Assembly (NCBI GenBank): GCA_030340625.1
Contig: JAOPHQ010002001.1
Span: 155,001 to 219,000, forward strand
Source of the DNA: Merluccius polli
Taxonomy: Eukaryota > Chordata > Actinopteri > Gadiformes > Merlucciidae
Length of the DNA: 64,000 nt
Direction of reading: 5' to 3'
Part shown: one piece after another, positions 53,484 through 64,000 of the stretch
Position numbering within the stretch: the stretch's first letter is position 1
How the letters are laid out: every line of letters begins with the position of its first letter
Made by a program: the position numbers and the translations under genes
Notes under the pieces: generated by a model
Seen by the model: the letters and a program-made list of their open reading frames with translations, nothing else
What the model was told of the DNA's origin: nothing
Database searches by the model: none

Positions 53484-56400
53484 CTGCAACACACGAGAAG
53501 AAAGGAGGGAGGGAGGGGGGGGGGGGGGGGGTTAGGCTCATGACCACGGCCTAGTACCGCCATGTGCTGTATTCCCATCCTGAAGCAGGAGAGCAGCACC
53601 ACCGACATGCCGGACACACATTTGACCAACAACTTCCTAAAAGCTACATTTTGTTCGTTAAATTCAATTCTATCATTTCATGTTTGTGTAATTTTGTGCA
53701 AACGCTGCACACGCTGGTGCTACCGTTGTCAGGCTTGTGCATGTCTTAACCCCTGGCTGTGTGACGTAACGGTATTATATCAATAAATAAAATGAAAATG
53801 GTACATGAAGCAAACTGGGAGCCGCTTACTAGATCCCTGAGGTGGAGCCTGCGGTTGCTGAAAATTAAAGCGTTGGATGGAGAGGGCGCGGCCGTCTACC
53901 TGGGCAACGTGCCGCCGGTGCTGGCCGGTGGGACCTTGGGCACGCGACCCAGCGCGGTGGCGGCCAGCTTTAAGGCAGACGGCGAGGGGGCGGACGGGCG
54001 GGCGCTGTGGTGGCTGTTGGCCGGCGACACGGCGCTGACGTGACTGCGCGGGTTGGGCAGAGACTGGAGCGAGGAAGACGTAGTGGAGGAAGACGATCGG
54101 CCGGGGCCCCGGGGCCCGCTGCTGTGTGAGGTGGTGGTGCTGCTGCTGCTGCTGCCGCCCATGCTGGTGGTACTGGTGCTGGGGGTGGTGGTGGTGGAGT
54201 GGGGAGGTCTGGAGGTGCCTGTGAGGAGCCATGCATGGACGTGTTACTGCCAATTACTTCTCATTGCTGGTTGACGTGATCTACTTCTCAATATCCTGAT
54301 TGGTTGAAAGTTTACCTGAGAATCATAGTGAGCGTGGCACTTCTTTAACAGGGTTTGTGGTTTAAATTAGGTTCACTGCATGTTGTCCATTCGACTCATA
54401 TGTTGGCAGTAGGGCCCGAATACATAACTTCAAGCTTTGGATAATCGTTAGTTTTTCCGAATGAATATGAAAAAAATAATAACAGTGCGTATCTTTCCCT
54501 GCCTGAATCGGAGCCAGTGGAGACTGCTGCATAATCAAGGTTTTTAAATCAACTTATGATTTTTCCTTTACATTTCTAGTGTTATTTTAATAACTCAAAA
54601 AGCAAAAACTACAATATCACGTAGGATTGTTGCGTGGATGTCAGTGGCTTTCGGATCCACTCATCGGTCCAAGTCCGACATGGTTATGGCAGAGCTTCAA
54701 TGTAGCCTAAATGTAGCCTAAGGCTAAGCTTCCTAAGACACACAGCTTCCATAGTATGAGAGTAGGCCTACTTCCAATTATTACAAAGCAAATAGATGGT
54801 TTGAACATTGTGCAAAGTGTTGATGAAATTGCACGGCAGGACTAGCACTATCCACCCAAAGAGAAATCACACAGGCTATTGTGGGTGACGGACTGCCATA
54901 AAAGGAAAAAAAAAGCCTATTCTATTCATGTTTATTAAATTACCAACACGTTATTAGTAGGTAGAGCTTTTTGGCATCGTTTTGCCTCTTTTAAACATTG
55001 AAATAGCTGCTAAATACATTCATTATTAAAGCACTTGTGGGGGGGCTCAACCATTTAGCCCCCCCACTTGCCGCAACCTCTTATTTCTGTGGCCACAACC
55101 GACTAGTGGGATGACCAACATGGAAAACAAAATCCTGGGGAGAACACCCTAGAACATTTCATAAATATTATTATTACAATGAGTTAGTTTAAAGTCTGTC
55201 TCGGTCGATCTTGCTGATTCTCACACTGGATGCCGTGGATGGCAAAACTAACAAAGGATATTTCGGCTATTAGAATATTTGGGGCCAGCCCTTCTAGTGC
55301 AGCCAGTTTAGGTCTATAATAGTCTAAAGGGATCATGAAATAGCCTCAAGAAATTGGCTAAACGAATGGCCTGTGGCATTAAGGCAATAAATCTACATAC
55401 AGGCACATTTTCCAGTATCTTATGCCTGTAGGCCTATCTAAAGCTCTGGCATTAAGAGAAAGGAAAATGAAAATATGGGTGCCGATGATGAGGTGGCTGG
55501 AATGCATAGGTAGTGCTGGGATATTCGGACGAAATGTAACCTAACCACACCCCGCCACAAATGCCGTTTCCGACTGGCTTAAATTGATACCGAGTGATGA
55601 ACCGCTTGCCTTCTAGGTCAATCAGTCGCACAGAGATAATGCTGTCCTCTATGTTCGTTGTTGGGGCTTGACTGCAAATCTGATACTGTGGTACCAAGAC
55701 AAGTCGATGAGCTTACCTGAAGGATGCAGGATACCGTTGACGCTAGGCTTGTGGGGCTTGTTCTCGTTGTTGACGTGGCCCTGGGGCGGAGCACTGACCA
55801 CCGCCGAGGCAGCAAAGTGGGCGCTGGCAGAGTCCAGGGTCTTTGACGTGCAGTCGTTGGAACAAGTGGTCTGCAATACCAATAGGGGAGGGGGAGAGAT
55901 GACGCAAAACACTCAGGTGACGCAAGTCAAAAGGACATAAATTGTCTAAGCAACAACATAAAGTAAAGAGCTTATTTTATACACTTGAGAAAATTGTGTG
56001 CGTTGGTGTACCTGCGTGATGTTGAGCTCCGGCTGTAAGGAACGCTTGGCGGGAGGAGTGGACGTCTGGGCCAGCTGCTGCTGCTGCATCTGGGCCAGCT
56101 GCTGCTGGTGGTCGTGGTACTGCTCCTCTGTGATGCCCCCTGCACAGCAAAGAGGATCCATGAGGGACTCAGCATCTCGACATGGCATGCTAGGCCTTCT
56201 GGCAGCTAAAAATGTCATTTATAAAAACAGATAGTTCCGGCCCTTGATTCTGATTGGCTAGAAGCTGTTGTAAAATACTCTGTCGACACACACCTATGAC
56301 CGCATAACAATTCATTTTTAGTATTAATGCACCTTCATGCTGAAGCCTGTATGCTAGCCTGTGTTGCTTGGCAACCATTGTGCCATCTATATTGCTTGGC

Positions 56401-59400
56401 GAAAGAACGATGACTGTTTTTCAATAAATGAACCCCTTTAATGTTTTTTTTATGTTATTTTATGAAATCTTACTAGGTAGTCTATAGTAACCATTTAAAA
56501 AAAATGAATAAGCCACTTGAGGCTGTGATTTACAGTGATTTTAGAACAATGCCCCCTAGCTGTTCTAAAATCACTAAACCATGGCCTCTCGTGGCTTATT
56601 GCTTAATAATAGTCGCCGTGCGTGAACTGACATAATCACAGCCCTCGCGGGCGGTTCATACGACGATTTGTCGCATACCTCTGACATGGTGAAGCTCTGC
56701 AAGCAGACTGCGCAAACTGCGCATCCATAGCAACGTTACAACAAAACGGCGACCATTAACGCCATGGTCATGCGTGGACTGTCCACGCACGGCGACTATA
56801 AAGTCAGCTTTATGCTGCAAGTAAACTTAACACACAGAAGATGTTGACACCATGCAACGGTCAAATCACTAGTGCGTACCCATGCCGTTCCTGGTGCCGG
56901 CCAAGAAGCGCGCGGTTAGCCTGCAGTCTGTCGAGAGCCTCCCCGTCCTGCTTGCCTGGCTGTGGTCCTGAGAGGGGCGTGGCCTGAAGCAACGCCACCG
57001 GAGAGCGTGGATGTTGTCCAGGATCTCAGACAAGGAGGAGCCGGGCGAACACCGCGGCCCCGGAGACCTCTGTGGGAGGCTGCCTGAGTCCGTGGCGCCG
57101 GGCGCGGTGACGACGTCCGGGTCCAGCTGCCTAAGCACCGTGTCTGCGACGTCGGAGGCCCGGTCCAGGATAACCCTGATGCAACATAAACACAGGTCTT
57201 CAGATCAGCCTTGGAACACAGTCTCACACACGCAGACACGCAGAAAAATGGTATTAATAAAGTCAATAATAGAAGGCCAAAAAAATGCAAAAGTCAGCAT
57301 CTACACTGAAACACAGCCTCGGCTGATTTTCACTGCAACATGTTGTAGAGTGTGTTTTTAACACAAACATTACATTACAAACACTACAATACAATAATCC
57401 CACAATTCATATGTGGGATTATTCACCCATTCCAATCATACTCAGCCATGACGAATAAAGTCAAGGCCAATAAAAAATCATACAATTACTACAAAATACA
57501 TTCTGCCTGTAGTGCCGTTACAAAAAGCCTACACAAACACATGACTATGAAAAAGGCCAGTCTCAAGAGAGACGAGAGTATTACACGCACACACAAATAT
57601 AGAATAGGAAGCACGCATAAAATGGCTCACCTGCCACCTCGGCCCATCCTGCGTCGGGCCGGGCCTATGCAGCGCCGTGGAACACACAGGGCGGTGAGAG
57701 AGTGGCGGTGGCGAAGGGCGTCCAGCCCGGCCAGCTCCGGGTGCTCCCTCAGAAGCCCCTGGTTCTGCTCCGCACACGGCTACGGGACAGAGGGGGGGAA
57801 GGAAGACGTCACCACCGGGATAACACAGCACAGCAAGGGGCCGGATGAAAAAATTGACCATCTTTGGTTAAAGGGCCCCTATTTTACCACCGGGTGCGAG
57901 TGTGATTAGACATTACAAGCCATTTCAAAATTTCGATGTCACTACCCTCTAGTGACATCACAAATGGGAGTGTCCACACAGATGACTGTCTGATGACTAG
58001 ATCAGTCGACCAGCCTACCCAGTGGACCGTACAAACTGGTAGGCTTATCTATCCATCATACATCTGGGTTGACAGCCCCACTTGTGATATTATTAGAGGG
58101 TAGTCACATGACAATTTTGAAATGGCTTGTAATAGCTAATCACACTAACATCTGGTGGTAAATTAGGAGCTCTTTAAAAAAAGGAATGAGTGGTGGCCAA
58201 CTTAACACCACGTGTCAGTTTAATAAGTTTGTAGTTGGTATAGGTTATTTGTAGAGGGACAGATAGACACATGGACGCCTTATACAATGCGTCTGATGCA
58301 TTGTAGTATATACTCGTCCCTAGATGGATTTTAACCACAATCCTAGCATAAGATACACAAATAAAAGTGTTTCACAACTGAGCACACTTGAATGAGCATA
58401 TTGACCCAAGTACGCTTTACATAGTGGGACATGACAAGTTAGCCATGGGTGTCCCCCTGGTGGCAACAACTGGGCACTCTGGCCTGATGAGGGTCTTTTA
58501 AACCGTTGGACTATATAAAGAACCTTCACAATGTATTTTCAAAGATGTCTAGTTGGAAGAAACGGCTGTGTGCAGTGCAAATGAAGAGAATCGACCAATT
58601 TCAACTCAGACGTATCGAGTTTAGAGTATGAAACTTGGCACTTGTAAATTGAACACCAGGCAAGGCAGCATCCAAGGCTGAATCGTCAACTCAATTGCCA
58701 ACCACCAAAAAGCCCTTGGAGGCAATAGCTCATTAGCAACTTCTTCATCTGTGGAGGTAGCCCTTCCTGCGAGGGGTTCGAGAAAGCAACCCGGCGTTTA
58801 TTTACTCCCAGCCGGAGCTCCAGCTAGCTAGACCTACCGAGAGATATTGGCACCCAGCTGTTCTTCGGAAGGCGAACACGCCGTCGGGATCATTCTCCTC
58901 GTCTGGCTCCGACGGCGGAGACTGATGGAAAGGGAGGAGACGCAGGCTTTAGCTTGAGCACAACAAAGTCAGCATGAAATTAGATGCGCATGGTAGCCTC
59001 CCAAATCATATTCCTAGTGAGATGAGATGGAATCGGGGCCAGACAATGGCCTACATCAGGCCACACATGTGACAGCACCTTAATGCCACATTCGGTTCCA
59101 TTCGATTAATAATCCAAGCAGTTTAATTGTCCATCGCATTGATCACAAAATATACAGAATAAATAGACCAATTAAATCAAGTCATTTTCCATGTGTGGTA
59201 TAAAAATAAAATAATTTATGGCAACATGCAGGTCTACTTTTTAGACCCCCCCCACTTGCTGAGAGGAAAACCCCCACTCGAGTGATGGGACAGTGTGGGA
59301 GTGGGGCTGGGTGGCCGGGTACTCACAAGTGGGGCTGGGAAGTCTTCCTCCCCCGAGCTGTGGAAGTCGTACTGCTCGATATCGGCCTTGTTGACGGTGT

Positions 59401-62400
59401 AGTGGCCCGGGGGCCGGCCAGGGCGACGCGGGGGGTTCAACTTGTCCCTCTTGGTGTACTTCTTCTTTGGCCGGACAAAGTCGAAGGGAAGCTCGTCCTT
59501 TATGGAAACCTGGTAGGCATGAGGAAGACTCGCCTTGTGCGTCTACGGGGAAGAGAATACCGTAAGTTACGTAATGCATGCGTTATGTACTACTTCATCG
59601 CACTGAACTCCCCGGGGACTGGTGTAATGAAGGCATCATGATGGCCGCACCTTAATCTTCATCTCTGCTTTGTGGCGCATGCCGTTGGCCAGGCTCACGG
59701 GAGCGATGTAAGCCGGCTTCTCGGCCAGGGGAACAGTGACCTCACTGAGGACCTCGCCGGTGAAGTCACTCAACTGATACCTGTGAACGCAAAACATGCC
59801 CCACGGTGAGCCCACACAGAAGGCCATTATGGCGGTGACTCCTCCGATAAAAGGGTCACACCAAAAGCCTCACCTATTACAGTCGTATTGACTGTAATAG
59901 GATGAAACCTGTTGTGTGATCAGCTCCATTTGGTCATCGGTTTTAGTCCAAAATTATGAAGATTTTCATAGAGAAAAACATACACACAAACATCATTGCT
60001 CCTTATCACACAATGCGGATGAGACGACTGTAGGCACATATTACGTTGCACTGGCATTATGTAGGCATTGAAGCCACCACAGGAGTGCTCTCACCTCTTC
60101 TCCACCACCTCCAGGGTGAGGTGGAGCAGCTCCCGCTTGGCCTTCTCCCTTCTCTTGATCATCTCCAGGATGGTGACCGTACGGCTGAACTCTCGCCGCA
60201 GTTTCAGCATCTTCTCGTAAGACGCCTCGTCGTTTTTGCGGTTCTTGGGCGCAAACAGAAGAGGGCATAAGAGACTCAATGCACTTGAAAACGTGCATTT
60301 CATGGGTTATGTTAGAGTGTTGGAGGGAAATGAGGCGGTACTGAAGAAGTGTAGAATTCTGCTGATAGTGATTTATAGTAGTGGTCCTAAAAATAGTCAG
60401 AGAAAGCTACTTTCAGTAAATTATGCTCTAACCACAACTGTTGCCATTATCAAAACTACAACGATATTGGAAGTTTATACAAATCCTTTTGTTCCTGGTT
60501 GAGTCACATGGACGCTTCTCACCTTCCTGGTCTGCATTTTCTCCGTTCGGCGCCGGAAGGCCACATAGGCATCGTTGTTGGTGGAGCCGTCTCGCTTCTC
60601 CTGCTTGATCAGCGGGATGAGCGACGGCCCCCTGCAGTTCTTCCTCTTCCTCACCCAGTAGTCATACACTGACTTGAGCAGGTAGTCGTCCTCGTTCAGC
60701 AGCACCTTAGCCTCCGGGAGCGACACCAGCTACAAAACACGTTGCAGGAGAGAGTTAGAAGAACTAACTCTGGTTGTGGAGGAATACATACTCAATTTAA
60801 AATTAGGCTGGGTGATATGGTGAAAAGTAGTAATGGCACGACACCTAGTGCTCGAAAGTGCGACCATTTTGTTCGAATAAGAGTCAATTCTGATGTGAAT
60901 TTACATTGAGGAGCACATATGTGCGAGTGGAATTTCTATTTTTGAAATAAAATCAAATGGATCACGTTATAGGCTTTCACACATAGCACAATAGGTTTGC
61001 CGACTGACCAAGGAAATAGACGCCAATATCATACTTTCCTATACACATTCCTATAGAAGTTGGGAGGTATAGTTCATAAATCTGTTTTGCCCTAGTTACT
61101 GCATTCGTGACCGAATATAAAACTGCTTGAAAAATAATCCCAACTAGATAATGTTCTGAAACTGGACCATTAACATTGCTGCAATGAGCAGCGATAGGCA
61201 TCCATTGAAGCGGTAGAGGCCGGGTGCTTACGCTAAAGTTATGCCAGGAGTTGAAAGCTGGCTAGGCACCGGCTCATCCAAAAACAAAACACAGACTCCA
61301 GGGACATTATTTCACCTGGAGAGAGACTAAATTAATGATAACACTGCACTTCTTGGCAATAGGTGAGAAACTAAATATCATCAGGTGATTTTTCCACTTG
61401 TTACATTGTTATGATTCTCCCTTTTAAAATAAGTTCCTGTAACATCCAACACGTGATGTAAAGCTGATAACATACTTATACACCTGAACATTGGCGGCAG
61501 CTGCCGATGCGTTTCTCCCGTTCCCCTGTGTGTCCATCCGTGCTAAACCCCAGAACTGCAGCTCACTTCCAACCAGAGTGGCTCACAACATTACATCACT
61601 GTTGCACACTTTTGCTTTGTGATAAACAAGAACGTGCACAGCATTAAGAATTCAAGCTCGGTTGGAAAATGGATGTCCAGTAAACAGTTCAAGAGACCCC
61701 GCTACAAAAGCTCCTGGATCACAGATATGGTTGTGATTTGAGAATCTGTTTGAGAATGATGATGGGCACTGGAACAGAGAGATGCTTTATTTTTGTTTAC
61801 ATCTATTGTTATCACAATGCCAGTTTTTAAATTTATGTTCCAATACTGATACTTCTACTATATACCAGGGATGGAAATTAACACCCGCCACACGCCATTT
61901 GTGGGTGGATTTGTATGGTGGCGGGTGAATTGTGTCACTTCACCCGCCACTGTGTCGGGTAATACTTTCCAGTCAGGTCCGATCAAATTTGCATATTTAA
62001 TACATTCGTCATACGGCCCCCTTCTTCTTCTACGCCTCTTTTGCTGAACTGCGACTGTCAACATCCGGGATAATATAACGGTAACCATAGAGATCAGGGA
62101 CGGGCTGGCCATAGGGAGGTTCGGGAGATTTCCCGAACGGCCGGACGACTTCAGGCCGAGCCGGCCGGCCGTAATTTTTTCGGCCGGCCGGCGGTCGTAG
62201 GTCCGGGGTGTGCTACGAACCCCCGTCAACAATCGCGCAACACAAGCAATGTTGCTTTCTCTAGTTGTATTCTGACGTTTTTCAATGTGTCTTGCACTTA
62301 TTAAGTCATTGTTTCTTGTTCTTGTTTCTTCATGGTCTGTTTTCAAATGTTTAATTTCGAATGCATAGGCAGAGTCTTCCTATACCGAGAGGATACATCT

Positions 62401-63906
62401 GTTGCATTTCAGTGCACTGAAAAAACAAATGTTCCTATTGACTTATGATGGTGTAGCCATGCATGTTGTTATTAATGTTATTGTTAATATGTCAATTAGT
62501 TTTTTATTGAAAATACTTTGTATAGATGAATTATCCCCAAACTTGTCATTGTAACACCTTTGAAATAAACATGACTTAACATGGCAGATACCTGTGTAAT
62601 GTTTATCATATGCGGTAAGAGTGTAACGAGTGTGTTACACTCTTAGAGTGTAATGATGTGTATGAAAAACACTTCTTATCTATTGTTACTATTATATTGT
62701 TTAAAATGTATGCATATATCAAAAAAATATAGCGTATAAAAAGTGGCTGGTAAAAAAGATGAGTGGCTGGTAGATTTTTAAATCTACCAGCCACAGTGGC
62801 TGGTGGGCAAAAAAGTTAATTTCCATCTCTGCTATATACCAATGTTTTTTTTCTCCTTTCAGTAAAAGGCAAAATATTAGGCTAGTCCATTTTGCAACTT
62901 TGTAAAATATGAATAAATTGATACATACATGACTTGAATTGTATGCCATATAACATTCTTTCATTATCAAGTCTACATTATGTTCACGTTTATGTATAAA
63001 GCACCTTAAAAAACAAACCAGGTTTGTACCAAAAGTGAACTGTAGCACCATATTCTTTGAGTCCCATTATGTGGCAGATCACCACTACATATTACACATT
63101 GACAATTTCCATGCCTATATAATTGACACAAAACATATACACAAATATACAACATAATACACACTCTTATGTTGTGCACTACCAACACTGATTCAACCCA
63201 ACATAATTAACATTAACCACTTAATGGTTTCGCCTGCGATACGCGTTGTGGATGCGCAGCGTATCCGTATGCACAGGACAAGAAAGGGACAGCTACGCTT
63301 TTCTCTGGTCCACTAATTTGGAAGTGGCGGCTGCAGTAAACTTTGGATATATACAAATGTGTTAGATCAACTGATTTTATGGCTTGTTTCTGGATTATTC
63401 GTGAAAATTATGTGATCGCTAACGTAAAGTGTGTGCACCCGCATGTGGCGGTTAGTGCGGTTTTCATTTACATGCGGGTGTTTCTCTGCTGTACGATTGG
63501 CTGTTGGTGTAGTGTTTTTGTAGGTAGAGGAAAACTGACTCAAAAATAACTATTGAAAATAAATCTCATAAATGTATCATCATTACCACGGAAGATTTTT
63601 TAATGAAATTGTTTTATCGCCCATCCCCATTTAAAATCAAATCAATTCAAGAATCCACAGGGAAATGCTAGCATGCTATGCACCGGGGACAGATAATGGA
63701 CCAGCCACAAGGATCTAGCAATCAGAGTGCTAATACAGATAATAAAAGGGCGAGGCGTACCTGGTTGGTGCTGGCCTTCTCTAGTCTGTCCACCATCGTC
63801 TCAAACTGCAGCGGCTTGATCTCCATCTTGCGGTTGAGCCTGTTGAGGAGCGTCTCGTCCTCAGAGTCCATATCATAGTCAGGCTGCTCATTATCAAGGC
63901 CCAGGG
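53417..63906 (-). CDS. epc2: epc2: enhancer of polycomb homolog 2 (5' exons beyond window)
   Basis: Scaffold subunit of the NuA4/TIP60 histone-acetyltransferase complex in the nucleus. Twelve phase-matched GT-AG coding exons give 2045 bp, about 680 residues; human EPC2 is 807, so roughly the first 110 residues are missing to the right. The N-terminal EPcA domain is partly present (DNEQPDYDMDSEDETLLNRL; CRGPSLIP-IKQEKRDGSTNN; YVAFRRRTEKMQTRK). A basic linker, a DPDG-FAFRR-AGCQY block, VPRRCIG-ARRR-GRGG, a Gln-rich segment, SKTLDSASAHFAASAVVSAP and the C-terminal ENHEPERLNGISETT follow. LNRLNRKMEIKPLQFE and the ENHEPERL-NGI end match EPC2, not EPC1 (ENHESEKPALNNI). The gene lies directly upstream of kif5c in the same direction. 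No frameshift was found. Confidence 0.93.
53900..54218 (-). CDS. epc2: epc2 penultimate exon (Ser/Thr-rich)
   Basis: 319 bp. Starts GTSRPPHSTTTTPSTSTTS, runs through poly-Ser/Thr and ends SARPSAPSPSALKLAATALG then RVPKVPP. SAPSP-ALKLA and RVPKV anchor it to EPC2; the Ser/Thr-rich middle replaces a less repetitive mammalian segment. Donor is GTAGAC. Confidence 0.92.
54219..55716. other. epc2 intron
   Basis: No exon. An 11-bp-arm hairpin (GTGGGGGGGCT / AGCCCCCCCAC, 55037-55067) resembles a TE remnant. Confidence 0.55.
55717..55870 (-). CDS. epc2: epc2 exon (SKTLDSASAHFAASAVV)
   Basis: 154 bp. Encodes TTCSNDCTSKTLDSASAHFA, ASAVVSAPPQGHVNNENKPH and NGILHPS. The TLDSASAHFAASA motif is shared by EPC1 and EPC2; VVSAP is EPC2. 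Confidence 0.95.
56012..56139 (-). CDS. epc2: epc2 exon (Gln-rich)
   Basis: 128 bp. Encodes GITEEQYHDHQQQLAQMQQQ then QLAQTSTPPAKRSLQPELNI TQ. GITEEQ plus HQQQL-QMQ matches EPC2. Confidence 0.94.
56220..56830. mobile_element. fold-back (MITE-like) repeat region in an epc2 intron
   Basis: Two nested fold-backs are visible. AATAAGCCAC (56507-56516) pairs with GTGGCTTATT (56591-56600), enclosing 15-bp arms at 56534-56548 and 56561-56575. AGTCGCCGTGCGTG (56611-56624) pairs exactly with 56784-56797. The left part (CCGGCCCTTGATTCTGATTG) resembles dispersed fish repeats as I remember them. Limits and class uncertain. Confidence 0.5.
56880..57175 (-). CDS. epc2: epc2 exon (SLSEILDNI)
   Basis: 296 bp. 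Encodes VILDRASDVADTVLRQLDPD, a divergent Pro/Ser/Gly-rich stretch, SSLSEILDNIHALRWRCFRP and a poorly conserved end GTRNGMG. Frame is set by both junction phases (2 in, 1 out). Confidence 0.9.
57631..57779 (-). CDS. epc2: epc2 exon (VPRRCIG-ARRR)
   Basis: 149 bp after a CCGTAG acceptor. Encodes AEQNQGLLREHPELAGLDAL, RHRHSLTALCVPRRCIG and PARRRMGRGGR. Human EPC2 has CIGFARRR; here Phe is Pro. Confidence 0.9.
57872..58173. mobile_element. 302-bp MITE flanked by TTAA
   Basis: TTAA at 57868-57871 and 58174-58177 flank long imperfect terminal inverted repeats. The left end AGGGCCCCTATTTTACCACC matches the inverted right end AGAGCTCCTAATTTACCACC, and pairing continues through GTGTGATTAG and ATTACAAGCCATTTC for about 90 bp per arm. 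There is no ORF. A TTAA target suggests mobilisation by a piggyBac-type or similar transposase (inference). It sits in an epc2 intron. Confidence 0.78.
58174..58837. other. rest of the epc2 intron beside the TTAA MITE
   Basis: No exon or further repeat recognised. Confidence 0.45.
58838..58921 (-). CDS. epc2: epc2 exon (DPDG-FAFRR)
   Basis: 84 bp, phase 0 both ends. Encodes SPPSEPDEENDPDGVFAFRR then TAGCQYLS, the conserved EENDPDGPxAFRRxAGCQY block. Confidence 0.95.
59327..59542 (-). CDS. epc2: epc2 exon (basic linker, YDFHSS)
   Basis: 216 bp. Encodes THKASLPHAYQVSIKDELPF, VRPKKKYTKRDKLNPPRRPG, RPPGHYTVNKADIEQYDFHS and SGEEDFPAPL. QYDFHSS-E-DFP matches EPC2; the PPRRPGRPPG stretch is AT-hook-like. 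Confidence 0.93.
59651..59780 (-). CDS. epc2: epc2 exon
   Basis: 130 bp. Encodes YQLSDFTGEVLSEVTVPLAE then KPAYIAPVSLANGMRHKAEM KIK. Moderately diverged from mammals (YHLGDYGGEILNEV), but the frame and both junctions fit. Confidence 0.9.
60095..60243 (-). CDS. epc2: epc2 exon (EPcA C-terminal part)
   Basis: 149 bp. Encodes NRKNDEASYEKMLKLRREFS, RTVTILEMIKRREKAKRELL and HLTLEVVEK, almost identical to human EPC2. Confidence 0.97.
60523..60729 (-). CDS. epc2: epc2 exon (EPcA domain)
   Basis: 207 bp, phase 0 both ends. Encodes LVSLPEAKVLLNEDDYLLKS, VYDYWVRKRKNCRGPSLIPL, IKQEKRDGSTNNDAYVAFRR and RTEKMQTRK. Confidence 0.97.
60730..61857. other. epc2 intron, part
   Basis: No exon, RNA gene or clear transposon recognised. 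Confidence 0.45.
61866..62831. mobile_element. 966-bp non-autonomous hAT-like element with 8-bp target duplication
   Basis: The terminal inverted repeat CAGGGATGGAAATTAAC (61866-61882) matches the inverted right end at 16 of 17 bases (62815-62831). Perfect 8-bp direct repeats CTATATAC flank it at 61858-61865 and 62832-62839, the hAT signature. Subterminal sequences repeat CACCCGCCA on the left and CCAGCCAC on the right. A GC-rich inner segment (about 62095-62245) looks like a second inserted element or captured module. The 162-codon minus-strand ORF here has no transposase motif I recognise. Inserted in an epc2 intron. Confidence 0.85.
62840..63760. other. epc2 intron, part
   Basis: AT-rich, no feature recognised apart from short ORFs without family resemblance. 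Confidence 0.45.
63761..63906 (-). CDS. epc2: epc2 exon, first one inside the window (EPcA domain)
   Basis: 146 bp after a CTGTGCAG acceptor. Encodes LGLDNEQPDYDMDSEDETLL, NRLNRKMEIKPLQFETMVDR and LEKASTNQ. Enters in phase 1 (two bases complete the first codon), so at least one more coding exon lies beyond 64000. Confidence 0.97.
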
Positions 63907-64000
63907 CTGCACAGTGGAAGAGCAAAATATGTTATGTTTCGACACCAATGGCTTTCCCTGTACAACTCCACAGTCCTGTCCACCGAGTGCAGTATGGCTA

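Noticed and set aside
56880..56960. Alternative frame at the end of the epc2 SLSEIL exon
   Set aside because: That frame gives a plausible helix-like peptide, but the junction phases and the NGM-GGITEEQ join support the annotated frame.
61858..62346. 162-codon ORF in the hAT-like element as a transposase
   Set aside because: It has no hAT catalytic or BED zinc-finger motif, crosses the GC-rich insert and runs into the target-site duplication.

Overview
The window is vertebrate nuclear DNA, almost certainly from a ray-finned fish. The genes have many short exons with consensus GT-AG introns. Their proteins closely match vertebrate EPC2, KIF5C and LYPD6B. The non-coding DNA carries the dense CA/GT/GA microsatellites, minisatellites, long poly(C) tracts and small hAT- or TTAA-type MITEs typical of teleosts. 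No bacterial, phage or viral gene was recognised. The species cannot be named from the sequence.

Three genes lie head to tail on the minus strand. (1) epc2 (enhancer of polycomb homolog 2, a NuA4/TIP60 histone-acetyltransferase subunit) runs from beyond the right edge to its stop at 53417. Twelve coding exons are present; the N-terminal exons are outside the window. (2) kif5c (conventional kinesin heavy chain) has 25 coding exons from its ATG at 51106 to its stop at 25757, with a probable 3' UTR reaching about 22640. (3) lypd6b (GPI-anchored Ly6/uPAR protein) has four coding exons from 7712 to 6033, with a probable 3' UTR to about 5145 and possible 5' non-coding exons near 16.2 and 21.9 kb. 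From my knowledge of the human genome this is the EPC2-KIF5C-LYPD6B order of 2q23, with the same relative orientation. That supports KIF5C/EPC2 over the KIF5B/EPC1 paralogs.

Layout: 1-5.1 kb is intergenic and holds a palindromic MITE-like element. 5.1-7.7 kb is the lypd6b coding end, with a 449-bp hAT-like MITE just downstream of one of its exons. 7.7-22.6 kb is lypd6b upstream or intronic sequence with microsatellites, a 31-bp minisatellite and two candidate 5' exons. 22.6-51.5 kb is kif5c, whose introns hold several minisatellites, the largest a 2.2-kb array of 48-bp units in intron 1. 51.5-53.4 kb is the epc2 3' UTR and the kif5c promoter. 53.4-64 kb is epc2, whose introns hold a TTAA-flanked MITE, a fold-back element and a 966-bp hAT-like element with a perfect 8-bp target duplication.

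The most notable anomaly is that kif5c, otherwise intact with every splice phase matching, has one extra base in coding exon 2 (immediate TGA) and one in coding exon 9. Both are in the motor domain. Base-level assembly errors are the simplest explanation, but a damaged allele cannot be excluded. The three genes have unrelated jobs (chromatin regulation, microtubule transport, cell-surface signalling) and are linked by ancestral synteny only.
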